64,000 nucleotides of DNA from an uncultured Rickettsiales bacterium (GTDB taxonomy: Bacteria > Pseudomonadota > Alphaproteobacteria > Rickettsiales > Rickettsiaceae): the NCBI GenBank assembly GCA_903952265.1, contig CAJBEU010000002.1, positions 248,001 to 312,000 on the forward strand, in the 5' to 3' direction. Shown piece after piece: positions 20,265 to 30,092 of the stretch. Every line of letters begins with the position of its first letter. Within the stretch, counting starts at the first letter, position 1. A program made the translations under genes and the position numbers. The notes below the pieces were generated by a model that was not told the origin of the DNA, did not search any database, and saw only the letters and a program-made list of their open reading frames with translations.

Positions 20265-20595
20265 AAACAGAATGTTCTTTAGGTGCGATTTTAAAATTGA
20301 TGCCAAGTATTTGCGCTAACTCCCCACTTAACAGTTCATAGAGTTCTTTTCCGGCAGCATTTCGCCAAACCTTATTTTCACAAAAGAAATGACTTGGGCC
20401 GCTAATTGGAGAAGAGAGCCAAACTTGACCAATAGAAGTTCTTGCGTTTAAAAGATAGGTTTGCTCCTTGTACATTATTTGCAAAGTGTCGTTTCCCAGC
20501 CTTTCTACATCCATTTGGCAATTAGTATCGTTTTCCAATATTTGAGCTTCCAAACAATCAAGAATTAGAATTGTGTTGTTAACTATATGGCTCAT
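20263..20595 (-). CDS. cyaY: Frataxin-like iron-binding protein CyaY
   Basis: Frataxin/CyaY proteins bind iron and tune iron-sulfur cluster assembly with IscS and IscU. The 110-residue length is normal. The core beta sheet reads LQIMYKEQTYLLNARTSIGQ, then QVWLSSPISGPSHFFCENKV, and the closing helix is GKELYELLSGELAQILG. The pattern I.N....GQIWLA...G.HF....W.d..G.EL is the frataxin signature. It is convergent with ssb and lies downstream of dnaE with a 39-base gap. Good confidence from the signature. Confidence 0.85.
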   Translation of the reverse strand: MSHIVNNTILILDCLEAQILENDTNCQMDVERLGNDTLQIMYKEQTYLLNARTSIGQVWLSSPISGPSHFFCENKVWRNAAGKELYELLSGELAQILGINFKIAPKEHSV

Positions 20596-20634
20596 TGAGT
20601 AATGTTTAGTGTGAAAATTAGCACTGATATTATC

Positions 20635-23600
20635 TCAATCTGACATATTTTCATTAAAGTTAAAGGTTTGTAATTGTTCAAATTCACAAGGACTAAGATT
20701 AAATATCTGAGGAAGTTTAACGTTTGCTCCGAAAGTACCATGGGTTTTAAGCAAAAGGGAAACTTTTACGTTACCTTTTTCTCCATTTTTATTTTTTAAC
20801 AAATTAACACAGGAGACAAAATCATTGTCGTTTTCAATAAAAACTCTTATCTCATAAGGATTGTTTTGCATAAAGTCTTGTAATAGCTGTACGGATTCTA
20901 TAGTAAATCTTAGATTACGTCCCTGCTTTAAAAGAGAACATTCTAAAACTACTTCAGATTTTGGCATAAGAGATACGTTGCTTTCCTCCATAATTTGTTC
21001 ATTGAATACACTTGCTTCAAAATTTCCGTAGTGATCTGAAAAAACAAAACTCATAAACATGCCTCTTACAGAAGTTCTAACGTCTTTTTTTTGTATAACT
21101 CCTGCGATTTTAACTACATAAGATCCATCGCTTAAATTCATGACTGAGCGAGTATTTTGTAGGTCATGTTGATCAAAAAAGTCTTGCATCATGTTTAGAG
21201 GATGACCCGTAAGAAACAGACCCGTCGAATCAAATTCCTTGTATAAAGTCTCTTTTTGACTCCACTGATCTTTTTCTTCTAATGTAATTTGAGTGTCTTC
21301 TGGGGTAAATAAACTTATTTGATCGCTGCTGTTTTCTTGCGCAACAAGCGATCCATAAGAAATTAATTTTTCTACATTAAAAAATAGCTGAGCCCGATTT
21401 GGATAAATAGAGTCAAAACATCCAGCAACTATGAGCCCCTCTAAAACTTTTTTGTTAATTAATATACCCGCCGTCCTTTTTATAAAGTCAAAAATGTTTA
21501 CAAATATTCCTCCATTCTCTCTAATGGACACTATTTCTTTTGCAATTGTTACGCTGACGTTTTTTATTGCTCCTAATCCAAATAACATTGTTGAAGAATT
21601 TTCCACGCTAAACACAGCAGAGCTTTGGTTTATGCAAGGATTTTTGAGTGTGATTCCAAAGTCTTTGCTTTCCATAACCAAAGCATTTATCTTGTGCAAG
21701 TCCTGTAATTCTAGATTTAAAAACGCAACAAAAAACTCGATAGTATAGTGAGCTTTTAAATAGGCTGTACGATAAGAAATTATAGAGTATGCAGCGGCAT
21801 GAGATTTGTTAAATCCATATCCTGCAAACTTGGCAACTAAATGAAATATGTCTGAAGCTACAGACTCGGAAATTCCATTATCCTCAGCTCCAAGAATAAA
21901 TATTTCCTCTTGCTTGCGCATTTCAGATGCAATCTTTTTGCCCATTGCTCTGCGCAGTAAGTCTGCTTGAGCAAGACTATATCCAGCAAGCGTTTTTGCT
22001 ATTTCTATGACTTGTTCTTGATAAATGATTACTCCGTAAGTAGAAGATAAAATAGGCTCTAAAAAAGGATGCAGGTACTGAGGTTTTTTATGGCCAAACT
22101 TACATGCTATGTAGGTTGGAATATTTTCCATAGGGCCTGGTCTGTAAAGGGATGTTAAGGCCATTAAGTCTTCTATGCTGTCGGGCAGTATGCGTTGTAA
22201 ATTTTCTCTCATTCCTACGCTTTCAAACTGAAATACACCATGAACTTTTCCGCTGCAGAATAATTCGTAAGTTTTTTTATCTGTGAGAGGAAGATTCTCT
22301 ATGTCTATTTGTTTGCCGCTGTTATTAATTAAATCGCAGCATTCAGAGATCATTGTAAGAGTCTGCAGGCCAAGAAAATCAAATTTTACCAAGCCTGCCA
22401 GCTCTGCGTACTTCATTGAATATTGCACAACCATGATGTTGTCATGAGTTGGTTTATAAAGAGGTACGACTTTTACAAGATCTTGCCTTGAAATTACTAC
22501 ACCCGCCGCATGTACAGACACGTGCCTAGGCAGACCTTCCAAAATTAAGGCCGTATTTAGAGTTTTAGAAATTAAGTCCTTTACTTCTTCTGCGTCTTCA
22601 TATTCTCCAATTGGAATTTCTTGTATTTGTTGACCATCTTTTAAGGCTTTAAGTTGATGCACCTGTTCTATAGCTTCAGCTATAGTTGTAGGTTTTATTG
22701 CATTAAAAGGAATAAAATTTGTAATTGTATTTGCTATGTCAAACCTGAGTCCCAAAACTCTACCAACGTCCTTGATCGCAGCTTTTGCCTGTAAACTACC
22801 AAAAGTAATAATATGGGCTACTCTATTATTTCCATACCTGTTTCTGACGTATTCGATTACTTTTTCTCTTCTTAATTGACAAAAATCAATATCAAAATCG
22901 GGCATTGAAATTCTGTCAGGATTTAAAAATCTTTCAAAAATTAAGCCAAAGAAAATTGGATCTAAATCTGTGATTAATAGGCTCCATGCAACAATTGATC
23001 CCGCTCCAGATCCTCTTCCTGGCCCTACTGCAATATCATTTTCGCGACTCCATTGTACAAAATCGGACACTATCAAAAAGTATCCCTCAAAATTCATTTT
23101 ACAGATAAGATCCAATTCGTAGTTAAGTCTTGCGTAATATTCGTCCTCAATTCTCTTTTTCTCGCTTTTTATCGTTTGTTCAACAAGAAATTTTTTCTCT
23201 AGGCGTTTTTGTAACCCTTCTTTTGCCTTTAGTCTAAGGGACTCTTCTTCAGATCCTGTTTCTACCGCTGCTGGCCACATTGGTGCATGAGTTTTTGCAA
23301 TAGCGCTACATCTTTTTGCAATAAGGACTGAATTTTCAAGGGCGCAAGGTAGATCAGAAAACAAATCACTCATCTCTTTAGAAGATTTAAAGTAACATTC
23401 TGGACTTACTCTGTGTCTTTCTGAATCGTTTTTGTGTGAAGAATTAGCAATACAAAGAAAAGTATCGTGAGTGTCTTGCATTTTTTTGTCGTGAAACAAA
23501 ACATTGTTTGTTGCAACAATAGGAATACCCATTTCTAAAGCAATTCTTAAGTAAGTCCTTTCAATGTTTTGTTCTTTTTTAAGCCTGTGACGAGTTATCT

Positions 23601-24105
23601 CGTAGTAAAAATTGTTTCCAAATATTTCTAAAAATCTTTTTGTATAAAATTTTGCATGTTCTTGTTCGCCTTGTAGAAGTAATTTTCCAATTATACCTTG
23701 GGTATAACCGGAGAGAACTATAAGTCCAGATTTATGACTTGTTATCTCTTCCAAAGTAAGGCACTCCCTTAGAACTTCATCCTCTTTCGTATGTATAAGA
23801 CTCGCAAGATACAAAAGATTGCTATATCCTCCATTGTTTTTTGCAATAAAAGTGCATTCTCCAAAATTTAAGTTTTTATGTTCATCTAGATACTGAATCT
23901 TCAAGGTACATCCATGAATGGGCTGTATTCCCTCCTCACTTGCCTTGATTGCAAACTCTAAGGCTCCAAACAAGTTACCTCTATCTGCAAGGCAGATGGC
24001 AGGCATGTGCATACTTTTTGCTATAGATACTAGCTCTTCTACTCTTATCATTCCTTCTAGTAAGGAGTAGCTACTTTGAGCTCTTAAGTGAATAAATTCA
24101 GTCAT
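20635..24105 (-). CDS. dnaE: DNA polymerase III subunit alpha
   Basis: DnaE is the replicative polymerase. The 1156-residue protein starts with a PHP domain (FIHLRAQSSYSLLEGMIRVE, about 1-200), then the polymerase core with GPGRGSGAGS (361-370) and the catalytic motif PDFDIDF (402-408, with Asp403 and Asp405 as metal ligands). YGVIIYQEQVIEIAKTLAGY and GFNKSHAAAYSIISYRTAYL lie in the fingers region. An OB domain near 990-1070 (VVKIAGVIQKKDVRTSVRGM) and a C-terminal tau-binding region close the protein. The length is normal for DnaE1. Confident call. Confidence 0.98.
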   Translation of the reverse strand: MTEFIHLRAQSSYSLLEGMIRVEELVSIAKSMHMPAICLADRGNLFGALEFAIKASEEGIQPIHGCTLKIQYLDEHKNLNFGECTFIAKNNGGYSNLLYLASLIHTKEDEVLRECLTLEEITSHKSGLIVLSGYTQGIIGKLLLQGEQEHAKFYTKRFLEIFGNNFYYEITRHRLKKEQNIERTYLRIALEMGIPIVATNNVLFHDKKMQDTHDTFLCIANSSHKNDSERHRVSPECYFKSSKEMSDLFSDLPCALENSVLIAKRCSAIAKTHAPMWPAAVETGSEEESLRLKAKEGLQKRLEKKFLVEQTIKSEKKRIEDEYYARLNYELDLICKMNFEGYFLIVSDFVQWSRENDIAVGPGRGSGAGSIVAWSLLITDLDPIFFGLIFERFLNPDRISMPDFDIDFCQLRREKVIEYVRNRYGNNRVAHIITFGSLQAKAAIKDVGRVLGLRFDIANTITNFIPFNAIKPTTIAEAIEQVHQLKALKDGQQIQEIPIGEYEDAEEVKDLISKTLNTALILEGLPRHVSVHAAGVVISRQDLVKVVPLYKPTHDNIMVVQYSMKYAELAGLVKFDFLGLQTLTMISECCDLINNSGKQIDIENLPLTDKKTYELFCSGKVHGVFQFESVGMRENLQRILPDSIEDLMALTSLYRPGPMENIPTYIACKFGHKKPQYLHPFLEPILSSTYGVIIYQEQVIEIAKTLAGYSLAQADLLRRAMGKKIASEMRKQEEIFILGAEDNGISESVASDIFHLVAKFAGYGFNKSHAAAYSIISYRTAYLKAHYTIEFFVAFLNLELQDLHKINALVMESKDFGITLKNPCINQSSAVFSVENSSTMLFGLGAIKNVSVTIAKEIVSIRENGGIFVNIFDFIKRTAGILINKKVLEGLIVAGCFDSIYPNRAQLFFNVEKLISYGSLVAQENSSDQISLFTPEDTQITLEEKDQWSQKETLYKEFDSTGLFLTGHPLNMMQDFFDQHDLQNTRSVMNLSDGSYVVKIAGVIQKKDVRTSVRGMFMSFVFSDHYGNFEASVFNEQIMEESNVSLMPKSEVVLECSLLKQGRNLRFTIESVQLLQDFMQNNPYEIRVFIENDNDFVSCVNLLKNKNGEKGNVKVSLLLKTHGTFGANVKLPQIFNLSPCEFEQLQTFNFNENMSD

Positions 24106-24369
24106 TTAACAGATTTTTTGACAATAAAGACATTCATCATATTTTATTCATAAAAAGCTGAATTAGTAAAAAAGCAAAATTATCTACTTTTAAAAAACAA
24201 ATTACAAATAGGTCAAGTAAGTGTAAAAGGGCTTTTAGGCTGCTAGAAACAGGCTCCTTGACCATAGTAAAATACCAGAATAGAATCCAGACTTGCGGGT
24301 GTAAAAGTTTAGGGCTAATTGTAATAGTTATGAGCACCGGGCTTTCAAGTTAACACATTAATTCTATCT

Positions 24370-25161
24370 ATGTATTACACTATCAGACATAATCAAATAC
24401 ATGTACACGCTAGAAGAATTAAGAGAAGGGCTCAAAGATTTGTCTGGAACGTTAGGGTGATAGCTTTTTATTGCATCTCTCTTCTTCTCAACGTCACTCT
24501 TTTTCTATCTTGCCTTGTAGCTACTATTTTTAGAAGCAGCTACAACGTAAAATATTTCATGTGTGTCTGTTTTTCACACGCATTTATTTTTTTCGCAAAA
24601 TGCATATGCGGACTTAACTACGCCGTTGAGGGTCTAGAAAAGCTACCAAGCACTACATCAGTTTTGCTTTCTAATCATCAATCCTGGTGGGAAAACATTT
24701 TTGTGCAAATTATAATACCTAGGCACTCCTGGGTGGTAAAAAAGGAGCTTTTTAATTTGCCCCTCTTTGGCTGGTGCTTAAAAATGATGGATCCTGTAGC
24801 AGTTGATCGTCAGCATAAAACTTCTGTCAAAGACATATTAACCAAAGGAATCAAAAAACTTAATTCGGGACTATGGCTTATTATATTTCCAGAGGCGGGA
24901 AGATTAAGACCGAATCAACCTACTAGGCTGAAACCTAGTGCAATTAAACTTGCAATGATAGCAAAGGTTCCAATGGTAATTATGGTGCATAATGCAGGAC
25001 TTTGCTGGCCAAAATCTATTTGGATTAAGAGGCCAGGAACAATTAAAGTAAAAATTGTTGAAGTAATATATCCAGAACAATTTGCTTCCCTAGATGTTCG
25101 AACTGTAACTGATCAAGTACAAGAAATTATGGGGCGCGAAAAAAACCTTTTGTGCAAGTAG
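24370..25161 (+). CDS. plsC: 1-acyl-sn-glycerol-3-phosphate acyltransferase
   Basis: PlsC adds the second acyl chain to lysophosphatidic acid in phospholipid synthesis at the inner membrane. The 263-residue product has an N-terminal hydrophobic stretch (about 30-55) and the four acyltransferase blocks. Block I is LLSNHQSWWEN with His103, where the motif is HX4E instead of HX4D, a variant I recall in proteobacterial members. Block II lies near FGWCLKMMDPVAVDR, block III is IIFPEAGRLRPN and block IV is KVPMVIMVHNAG. murF starts within 20 bases downstream, so the two are probably cotranscribed. Good confidence in the family. Confidence 0.88.
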   Translation: MYYTIRHNQIHVHARRIKRRAQRFVWNVRVIAFYCISLLLNVTLFLSCLVATIFRSSYNVKYFMCVCFSHAFIFFAKCICGLNYAVEGLEKLPSTTSVLLSNHQSWWENIFVQIIIPRHSWVVKKELFNLPLFGWCLKMMDPVAVDRQHKTSVKDILTKGIKKLNSGLWLIIFPEAGRLRPNQPTRLKPSAIKLAMIAKVPMVIMVHNAGLCWPKSIWIKRPGTIKVKIVEVIYPEQFASLDVRTVTDQVQEIMGREKNLLCK

Positions 25162-25179
25162 CGCTTGTTTTCTAAACTC

Positions 25180-26580
25180 ATGAAAAAAATCTGGTCTTCA
25201 AAAGATTTAAGCTGTGCTCTTGAAATAGACACTTTGGTGGAAGGAAACTCTATTAGGATAAACAGCTCTGACATTGCAGCAGGAGACATTTTCATTACGT
25301 TGCCTTCTCTGGACGGTCAAAACAGGGCCTTTCAATATATAAACCATGCTTTTGAAATGGGAGCCTTTGGATGCATCACAAAAAGATGCAAAGATACAGA
25401 AAATTATCCCCAAGACAAGATGATATATGTAGAAGACGTGAGCCAAAGTTTGGAAAAATTAGCGTTCTATAAAAGACAAAAAAGTACTGCAACTTTTCTT
25501 GCACTGACTGGTACGTGCGGAAAAACCACAGTTAAAAATATGATTTATCAGCTTGTCTCTCCAAGCAAAGATACTTTTTCTGGATACGGAAATTTCAATA
25601 ATAGCTTAGGAGTCAAGATTTGTCTGGCATCAATGCAAACAGAGGCAGAATGTGCCATTTTTGAGCTTGGAATGAGTGCAAAAAATGAAATTCGCGAACT
25701 TACGTCTATGGTAAGACAGGATATAGCCCTTATTACCAACATTGGTATAGGACATTTAGAAAACTTTAGTGGAGTAGACGAAATTGCATCTGCAAAGGCT
25801 GAAATTTTTGAAAATATGAACACGGGAGGAGTTGCTGTGCTTCCTCAACATTGTAAATATTTTCCCTACCTTACAAATGTAGCTTTAGAGAAAAAGCTTA
25901 AGATATATAGCTATGGTTTTTTAGAAGATTGTCACGCTCAAATCTCGTCAACGTTAGAGGATGAAAATGGCACAACATTACAAATCAAAATCTTTGGCCA
26001 AGGCTTTACGCTAAAATTTCCTATTCATGGGGAACATCAGGCTCGCAACATTACGGCTGCATTGCTATGTGCAAAATTGCTTGGTGCAGACATGCAAAAA
26101 AGTCTGCATGCTGCTGAAACAATTCAATTACCAAAACAGAGGGGGCAAAAATTCAATCTTAAAATCGGAACATTAAACGTCACATTAATAGACAAGTCGT
26201 ATAACGCTAATCCTGTATCGGTTAGAGGTACGCTTGCTGAGACGTCGCAAATTACAAATCGCAAAGTATTGATTCTAGGAGACATGCTTTGCCTTGGAAA
26301 AGACTCTGTGAATCTGCACACAGACTTAAAACAAAGTATTATCGATGCAAAAATAAGCAAAATCATCACAATCGGAGAATATTCCAAGCATCTTTATGAC
26401 ATTTTGCCTTTAGAAATGAGGCTTTACCATTCTTCTACAGTTGACATTGCCGCTCTAAAAATCGTTGAGCACCTCAAAGATCAGGACGTAATAGTGGTTC
26501 AAGGTTCCTTGAGGATGAGAATGAAAAGAATAGTTGAATATCTTTTATCTTGCTCAAAGACAGAGAAAATAAGCGTTTAA
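25180..26580 (+). CDS. murF: UDP-MurNAc-tripeptide--D-Ala-D-Ala ligase
   Basis: MurF adds D-Ala-D-Ala to the UDP-MurNAc tripeptide, the last cytoplasmic ligation in peptidoglycan synthesis. The Mur-ligase ATP site is ALTGTCGKTTVKNMIYQL. FGNFNNSLGVKICLASM-like sequence (GYGNFNNSLGV) and AIFELGMSAKNEIRELTSMV are typical of MurF, as is IDKSYNANPVSVRGTL near residue 345. The start is either ATG 25180 or TTG 25165; the ATG gives 466 residues. It is followed by mraY 10 bases on. This murF-mraY pair is detached from the rest of the cell-wall cluster at 54718-59636. Confidence 0.95.
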   Translation: MKKIWSSKDLSCALEIDTLVEGNSIRINSSDIAAGDIFITLPSLDGQNRAFQYINHAFEMGAFGCITKRCKDTENYPQDKMIYVEDVSQSLEKLAFYKRQKSTATFLALTGTCGKTTVKNMIYQLVSPSKDTFSGYGNFNNSLGVKICLASMQTEAECAIFELGMSAKNEIRELTSMVRQDIALITNIGIGHLENFSGVDEIASAKAEIFENMNTGGVAVLPQHCKYFPYLTNVALEKKLKIYSYGFLEDCHAQISSTLEDENGTTLQIKIFGQGFTLKFPIHGEHQARNITAALLCAKLLGADMQKSLHAAETIQLPKQRGQKFNLKIGTLNVTLIDKSYNANPVSVRGTLAETSQITNRKVLILGDMLCLGKDSVNLHTDLKQSIIDAKISKIITIGEYSKHLYDILPLEMRLYHSSTVDIAALKIVEHLKDQDVIVVQGSLRMRMKRIVEYLLSCSKTEKISV

Positions 26581-26590
26581 AATTAATTTT

Positions 26591-27589
26591 ATGTACATCT
26601 GGGACGCAAATAAGATCTGGATTTTCGTTTTATTTCTAAGCTTTGCTCTATGCACAGTGTTTACTCCAATCTTCATAAGATATGCCCTAAAACACAAAAT
26701 TGATAACAGTGTAAAGCTTTATTTACCAAGTAATCATCAAAAAAAAATCTCTACTCCCAATATGGGAGGAATTGTAATAGTAACGTCTATAGCTATATCC
26801 ACGTCTTTATTTTGTAGTTTTTCTGGAATCAAATATTGGGCAACCCTAGTTACTTTAATGGGCTTTGCCTTTGTTGGTCTTTATGATGACCTATCTAAGA
26901 TGTACAGCAAGGAAAGGAAAGGAATACCCGAAAAGCAAAAATTTATTCTTCAATTTTTGACTGCGATTGTTGCCTGTTTTGTCCTAAGATATTTTTCTGC
27001 TCAATATAGCACTATCTGTCATTTGCCATTTACCTCATACGTTTTAGATTTGGGCTACTTTTATGATTTTTTCTGCGTTCTTGTTATATGCTCAGCTTCA
27101 AATGCAGTAAATATTACTGACGGTCTTGACGGTCTTGCTATAGTACCCGTTTGTGTGTCTGCAGGAGCGCTGCTTTACATTTTAATTTCCGGAGCAGAAG
27201 CATCTTTTTCTTTATCTCTTGTTTGCGCTGCAATCATCGGAAGTGGATTAGGTTTTTTGATATACAATAGACATCCAGCAAAAATCTTTATGGGAGATAC
27301 CGGAAGTTTGTCCTTAGGCGCCACTTTAGGCATGATAAGCGTTATTACAAAAAATCAGTTTTTTCTGGCAATTATAGGTGGAGTATTCGTAATAGAGACG
27401 CTCTCTGTAATCATGCAAATTCTATACCATAAAATTTACCCAGCAAAAAAACTCTTTAGAATGGCGCCAATACATCATCATTTTGAACGACTCGGAATGT
27501 CTGAAACTAAAATAGTAAAAGGCTTTTGGATAGCATCTTTGCTCTTTGCAGCTTTAGGGTTATCTGGTAGGCTGCTTACTATTCAGTAA
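26591..27589 (+). CDS. mraY: Phospho-MurNAc-pentapeptide transferase
   Basis: MraY moves phospho-MurNAc-pentapeptide onto undecaprenyl phosphate, making lipid I in the inner membrane. The 332-residue protein is polytopic with about ten membrane helices. Key motifs are TPNMGGIVIV near residue 55, VGLYDDLSKMYSKERKGIP with the catalytic Asp pair, NAVNITDGLDGLAI and FMGDTGSLSLGATLG, and the C-terminal MAPIHHHFERLGMSETKIV, which is diagnostic of MraY against WecA-type enzymes. It follows murF by 10 bases. Confident call. Confidence 0.97.
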   Translation: MYIWDANKIWIFVLFLSFALCTVFTPIFIRYALKHKIDNSVKLYLPSNHQKKISTPNMGGIVIVTSIAISTSLFCSFSGIKYWATLVTLMGFAFVGLYDDLSKMYSKERKGIPEKQKFILQFLTAIVACFVLRYFSAQYSTICHLPFTSYVLDLGYFYDFFCVLVICSASNAVNITDGLDGLAIVPVCVSAGALLYILISGAEASFSLSLVCAAIIGSGLGFLIYNRHPAKIFMGDTGSLSLGATLGMISVITKNQFFLAIIGGVFVIETLSVIMQILYHKIYPAKKLFRMAPIHHHFERLGMSETKIVKGFWIASLLFAALGLSGRLLTIQ

Positions 27590-27602
27590 TAATAAGGTTT
27601 TT

Positions 27603-28175
27603 ATGTCCTCACTAGATTATTTCATTAAGTTTCCCTTTTTTGATCTAGGAGATTTTCTTTTAAGAGAATTAAAAGAGACCGACGCTTTGCACTATCTTAT
27701 GTATATGGGACATCCCGAAGTATCAAAAAATGTACCAGAATACCTGGTTCCAAAGTCCTTAGAACATGCGCATCTGGAATTACGATACTGGAGAGATCTT
27801 TTTTCTAGCAGAAAGGGTTTTTTCTGGGGCATTGCTAGAAAAAACAATAATAAGTTAATAGGAACAATTGGATTCAATTTCATAAATTTTTTCAATAAAA
27901 AAGGAGAAATTAACTATGATCTTAGTCCAGATTACTGGGGAAAGGGAATAATGAGCATGGCTCTTGCTCAAGTAATGGACTTTAGCAATTCTATAGGCCT
28001 TGTAAGGGTTCAAGCAACAGTGTTGGAAGACAATGCAAGATCTATCAAGCTTTTAGAATCTAATGGATTTGTAAAAGAAGGATTGTTACAGAATTATGAA
28101 TATGTAGGAGGAAACTACCTTAATTCATACATGTATGCAAAAGTCTTCGGCGGAAAAGAAGTTACTGAAAAATAA
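27603..28175 (+). CDS. GNAT-family N-acetyltransferase (RimJ/RimL type)
   Basis: This 190-residue protein has the GNAT fold. FFWGIARKNNNKLIGTIGFN forms the central strands, GEINYDLSPDYWGKGIMSMA covers beta4 and the acetyl-CoA-binding loop (WGKGIMS), and VQATVLEDNARSIKLLESNG with FVKEGLL is the RimJ/RimL-type ending. Such enzymes acetylate protein N-termini, antibiotics or polyamines; the substrate cannot be told from sequence. It lies 13 bases after mraY and probably shares its transcript. A GC-rich hairpin follows, between this gene and fliJ. Confidence 0.82.
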   Translation: MSSLDYFIKFPFFDLGDFLLRELKETDALHYLMYMGHPEVSKNVPEYLVPKSLEHAHLELRYWRDLFSSRKGFFWGIARKNNNKLIGTIGFNFINFFNKKGEINYDLSPDYWGKGIMSMALAQVMDFSNSIGLVRVQATVLEDNARSIKLLESNGFVKEGLLQNYEYVGGNYLNSYMYAKVFGGKEVTEK

Positions 28176-28201
28176 TTAGCAATATTTATTATAAGAGCAA
28201 A

Positions 28202-28226
28202 GAGGGCCTATTGTTTGGTGGCCCTC
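28202..28226. terminator. Hairpin between convergent genes
   Basis: GAGGGCC at 28202-28208 pairs with GGCCCTC at 28220-28226 around an 11-base loop. It covers the fliJ stop codon and lies 27 bases after the acetyltransferase gene. On the minus strand it is followed by a T-rich stretch, so it may end the fliI-fliJ transcript. Confidence 0.45.
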
Positions 28227-28636
28227 CTATCGTTAAATATGTGCCTTAAATTAGAATGCTCATTCTCTTCTTTATTGGTTAAGTTTGCATACAAAGAGAG
28301 ATATTCCTTTAGCTGAATTTCTTTGAGATGTTCGTATCTTCTTCCTTCGCTCAGATGTTCTTTTATTTTATTTACTAATAATAATTCCTGACTTTCTAGA
28401 TCCTTTTTCTCCTTAGAATATTGAGCTATTTTTGCCTTAGCCTTTTCTATATATTTGTATAGATCCAGGCTTGGCCTAGGTTCTTGTTTTTGTATTTCTT
28501 GTTGCAGATCTTCTTTCAATTGCGATATCAATTTTTCTAAAGAAACAATTACATCAGTAAGTTTTTTATGATCGCAAAGAAGTTCGATTTCTTGGCATTT
28601 GTTAACCTTTAGCAATATATCTGAAACTTTAGTCAT
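28208..28636 (-). CDS. fliJ: FliJ-like flagellar export protein
   Basis: This 142-residue protein is almost entirely charged coiled coil (for example KLISQLKEDLQQEIQKQ and KAKAKIAQYSKEKKDLESQE), the architecture of FliJ, the stalk-like protein that fits into the FliI ATPase ring and escorts export substrates. Sequence identity in FliJ is always low, so the call rests on size, coiled coil and its place. It directly follows fliI with an 8-base overlap, which indicates translational coupling. It could be another coiled-coil protein, but position makes FliJ likely. Confidence 0.7.
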   Translation of the reverse strand: MTKVSDILLKVNKCQEIELLCDHKKLTDVIVSLEKLISQLKEDLQQEIQKQEPRPSLDLYKYIEKAKAKIAQYSKEKKDLESQELLLVNKIKEHLSEGRRYEHLKEIQLKEYLSLYANLTNKEENEHSNLRHIFNDRRATKQ

Positions 28637-29984
28637 TTTGTTTGATTTCTAAAATTTGGGCTAGTTCGCTATAGCTTGAAGCCGTACTTCCTTCGTTTGA
28701 AGGTTGGCGCAGAAACGATTCTATCTTGTCAAAGTATTTTATGGCCAAATCAATCTCAGAGTCGCTACCTTTTTTGTAAACTCCAAGACGGATCATTTCT
28801 TCTATGTTTTTATAAGTTGAGAGTATTCTTCTTGCATAGTCTACTAGATGTTCTTCCCATTTAGTGTAACAAGCGGGAGCAGACCTTGAGATACTTCTAA
28901 GGACGTCTACAGCTGGAAATCTGCCACGCTCTGCTATGTTTCTGCTAAGGACTACGTGTCCATCTAATATAGCCTTTAGAGCGTCGCTTATAGGCTCTTG
29001 GTGATCATCTCCTTCAACTAAAACAGTAAAGAGTCCCGTAATACTAGATTTTTTATCTCCAGGTCCAGCTCTTTCTAAGAGCTTTGGCAATTCGCTAAAA
29101 ACAGAAGCGGTATAGCCTTTATTAACAGGAAATTCTCCTGTCAATAACCCAATTTCTCTCTGAGCCATAGCAAAGCGAGTAATAGAATCTATTATGCATA
29201 GCACTTCTAGCCCTTGATCCCTAAAGTATTCGGATATGGCCATGGTAAGATATGCGGCCCTTTTTTTCATGGCCGGAGATTCATCTCCAGTCGAGCTCAC
29301 AATAATGGCGTTCGCTAGATTTTCTCGCAGGTATTCGTCTATAAACTCTTTTGCTTCTCTGCTTCTTTCTCCGATAAGGCCAATTACCTTAACATCAACT
29401 TTTGCGTATTTAGTAAGCATTGATACGAGAGTAGATTTTCCTATTCCGCTACCGGAAAAAATTCCAAGCCTTTGACCAAAACAACATGGCGTAAAAATAT
29501 CTATAACCCTGGCTCCCAAATTAATCTTAGGGCCTATTTTGTTACGTTTGTGAAAAGGCAAAGGTTCCGATTTGAGAGGATATGCTTTAAGACCAAAAGC
29601 TAATGGCCCTAAGTCGTCAATTGGTTCGGCAAGAGCGTTGATTACTCTACCTTGCCAACTCAAATCTGGATGAACAAAAGATTGTAAGCCTTGGACCCTA
29701 ACCAAATCTCCTATTTTTATCCCTTTAGAATCTTTAAAGGGAATTAGTTGGATTATGTCATTTTGTATTGAAACAACTTCACAAAGGATCTTTAATCTTT
29801 TTGTTAAAAAATCATTATCACTAATCACGCAGCAGATGTCTCCTATGCTAACAATACTGCCGATTCCGGCGCATTCTATTATAGATTCATGTATGCCTAC
29901 TATGGTTCCTAAAACCCTTATTGAATCAACTCTTTTGATGCTATTTTTAAGAATAGAAAATCGCGTTAATAACTCTTTATTCAT
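28629..29984 (-). CDS. fliI: Flagellar export ATPase FliI
   Basis: FliI is the ATPase of the flagellar type III export gate. The product of about 451 residues has the Walker A loop GIFSGSGIGKSTLVSM near residue 178, VIGLIGERSREAKEFIDEYL, the Walker B region LEVLCIIDSITRFAMAQREI and the switch SVFSELPKLLERAGPG, all typical of the FliI/SctN branch as opposed to F1-beta. The start is placed at ATG 29984; a TTG two codons earlier is possible. The gene is isolated from the other flagellar clusters in this window except for fliJ, so motility genes here are scattered. Confident call. Confidence 0.95.
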   Translation of the reverse strand: MNKELLTRFSILKNSIKRVDSIRVLGTIVGIHESIIECAGIGSIVSIGDICCVISDNDFLTKRLKILCEVVSIQNDIIQLIPFKDSKGIKIGDLVRVQGLQSFVHPDLSWQGRVINALAEPIDDLGPLAFGLKAYPLKSEPLPFHKRNKIGPKINLGARVIDIFTPCCFGQRLGIFSGSGIGKSTLVSMLTKYAKVDVKVIGLIGERSREAKEFIDEYLRENLANAIIVSSTGDESPAMKKRAAYLTMAISEYFRDQGLEVLCIIDSITRFAMAQREIGLLTGEFPVNKGYTASVFSELPKLLERAGPGDKKSSITGLFTVLVEGDDHQEPISDALKAILDGHVVLSRNIAERGRFPAVDVLRSISRSAPACYTKWEEHLVDYARRILSTYKNIEEMIRLGVYKKGSDSEIDLAIKYFDKIESFLRQPSNEGSTASSYSELAQILEIKQND

Positions 29985-30092
29985 CGACAAATTATTCTCT
30001 ATTTCTTAACAAAGTATGTAAACTCAGGTTGAGATCATTAACTTTTAAGTTAATATTCTTATGTAGAATAACTCAAAGGTTTGACATAAAAA

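Noticed and set aside
24137-24337. A 66-codon minus-strand frame between dnaE and plsC
   Set aside because: Hydrophobic and low in complexity, with no motif, no start signal and no similarity to a known small membrane protein.
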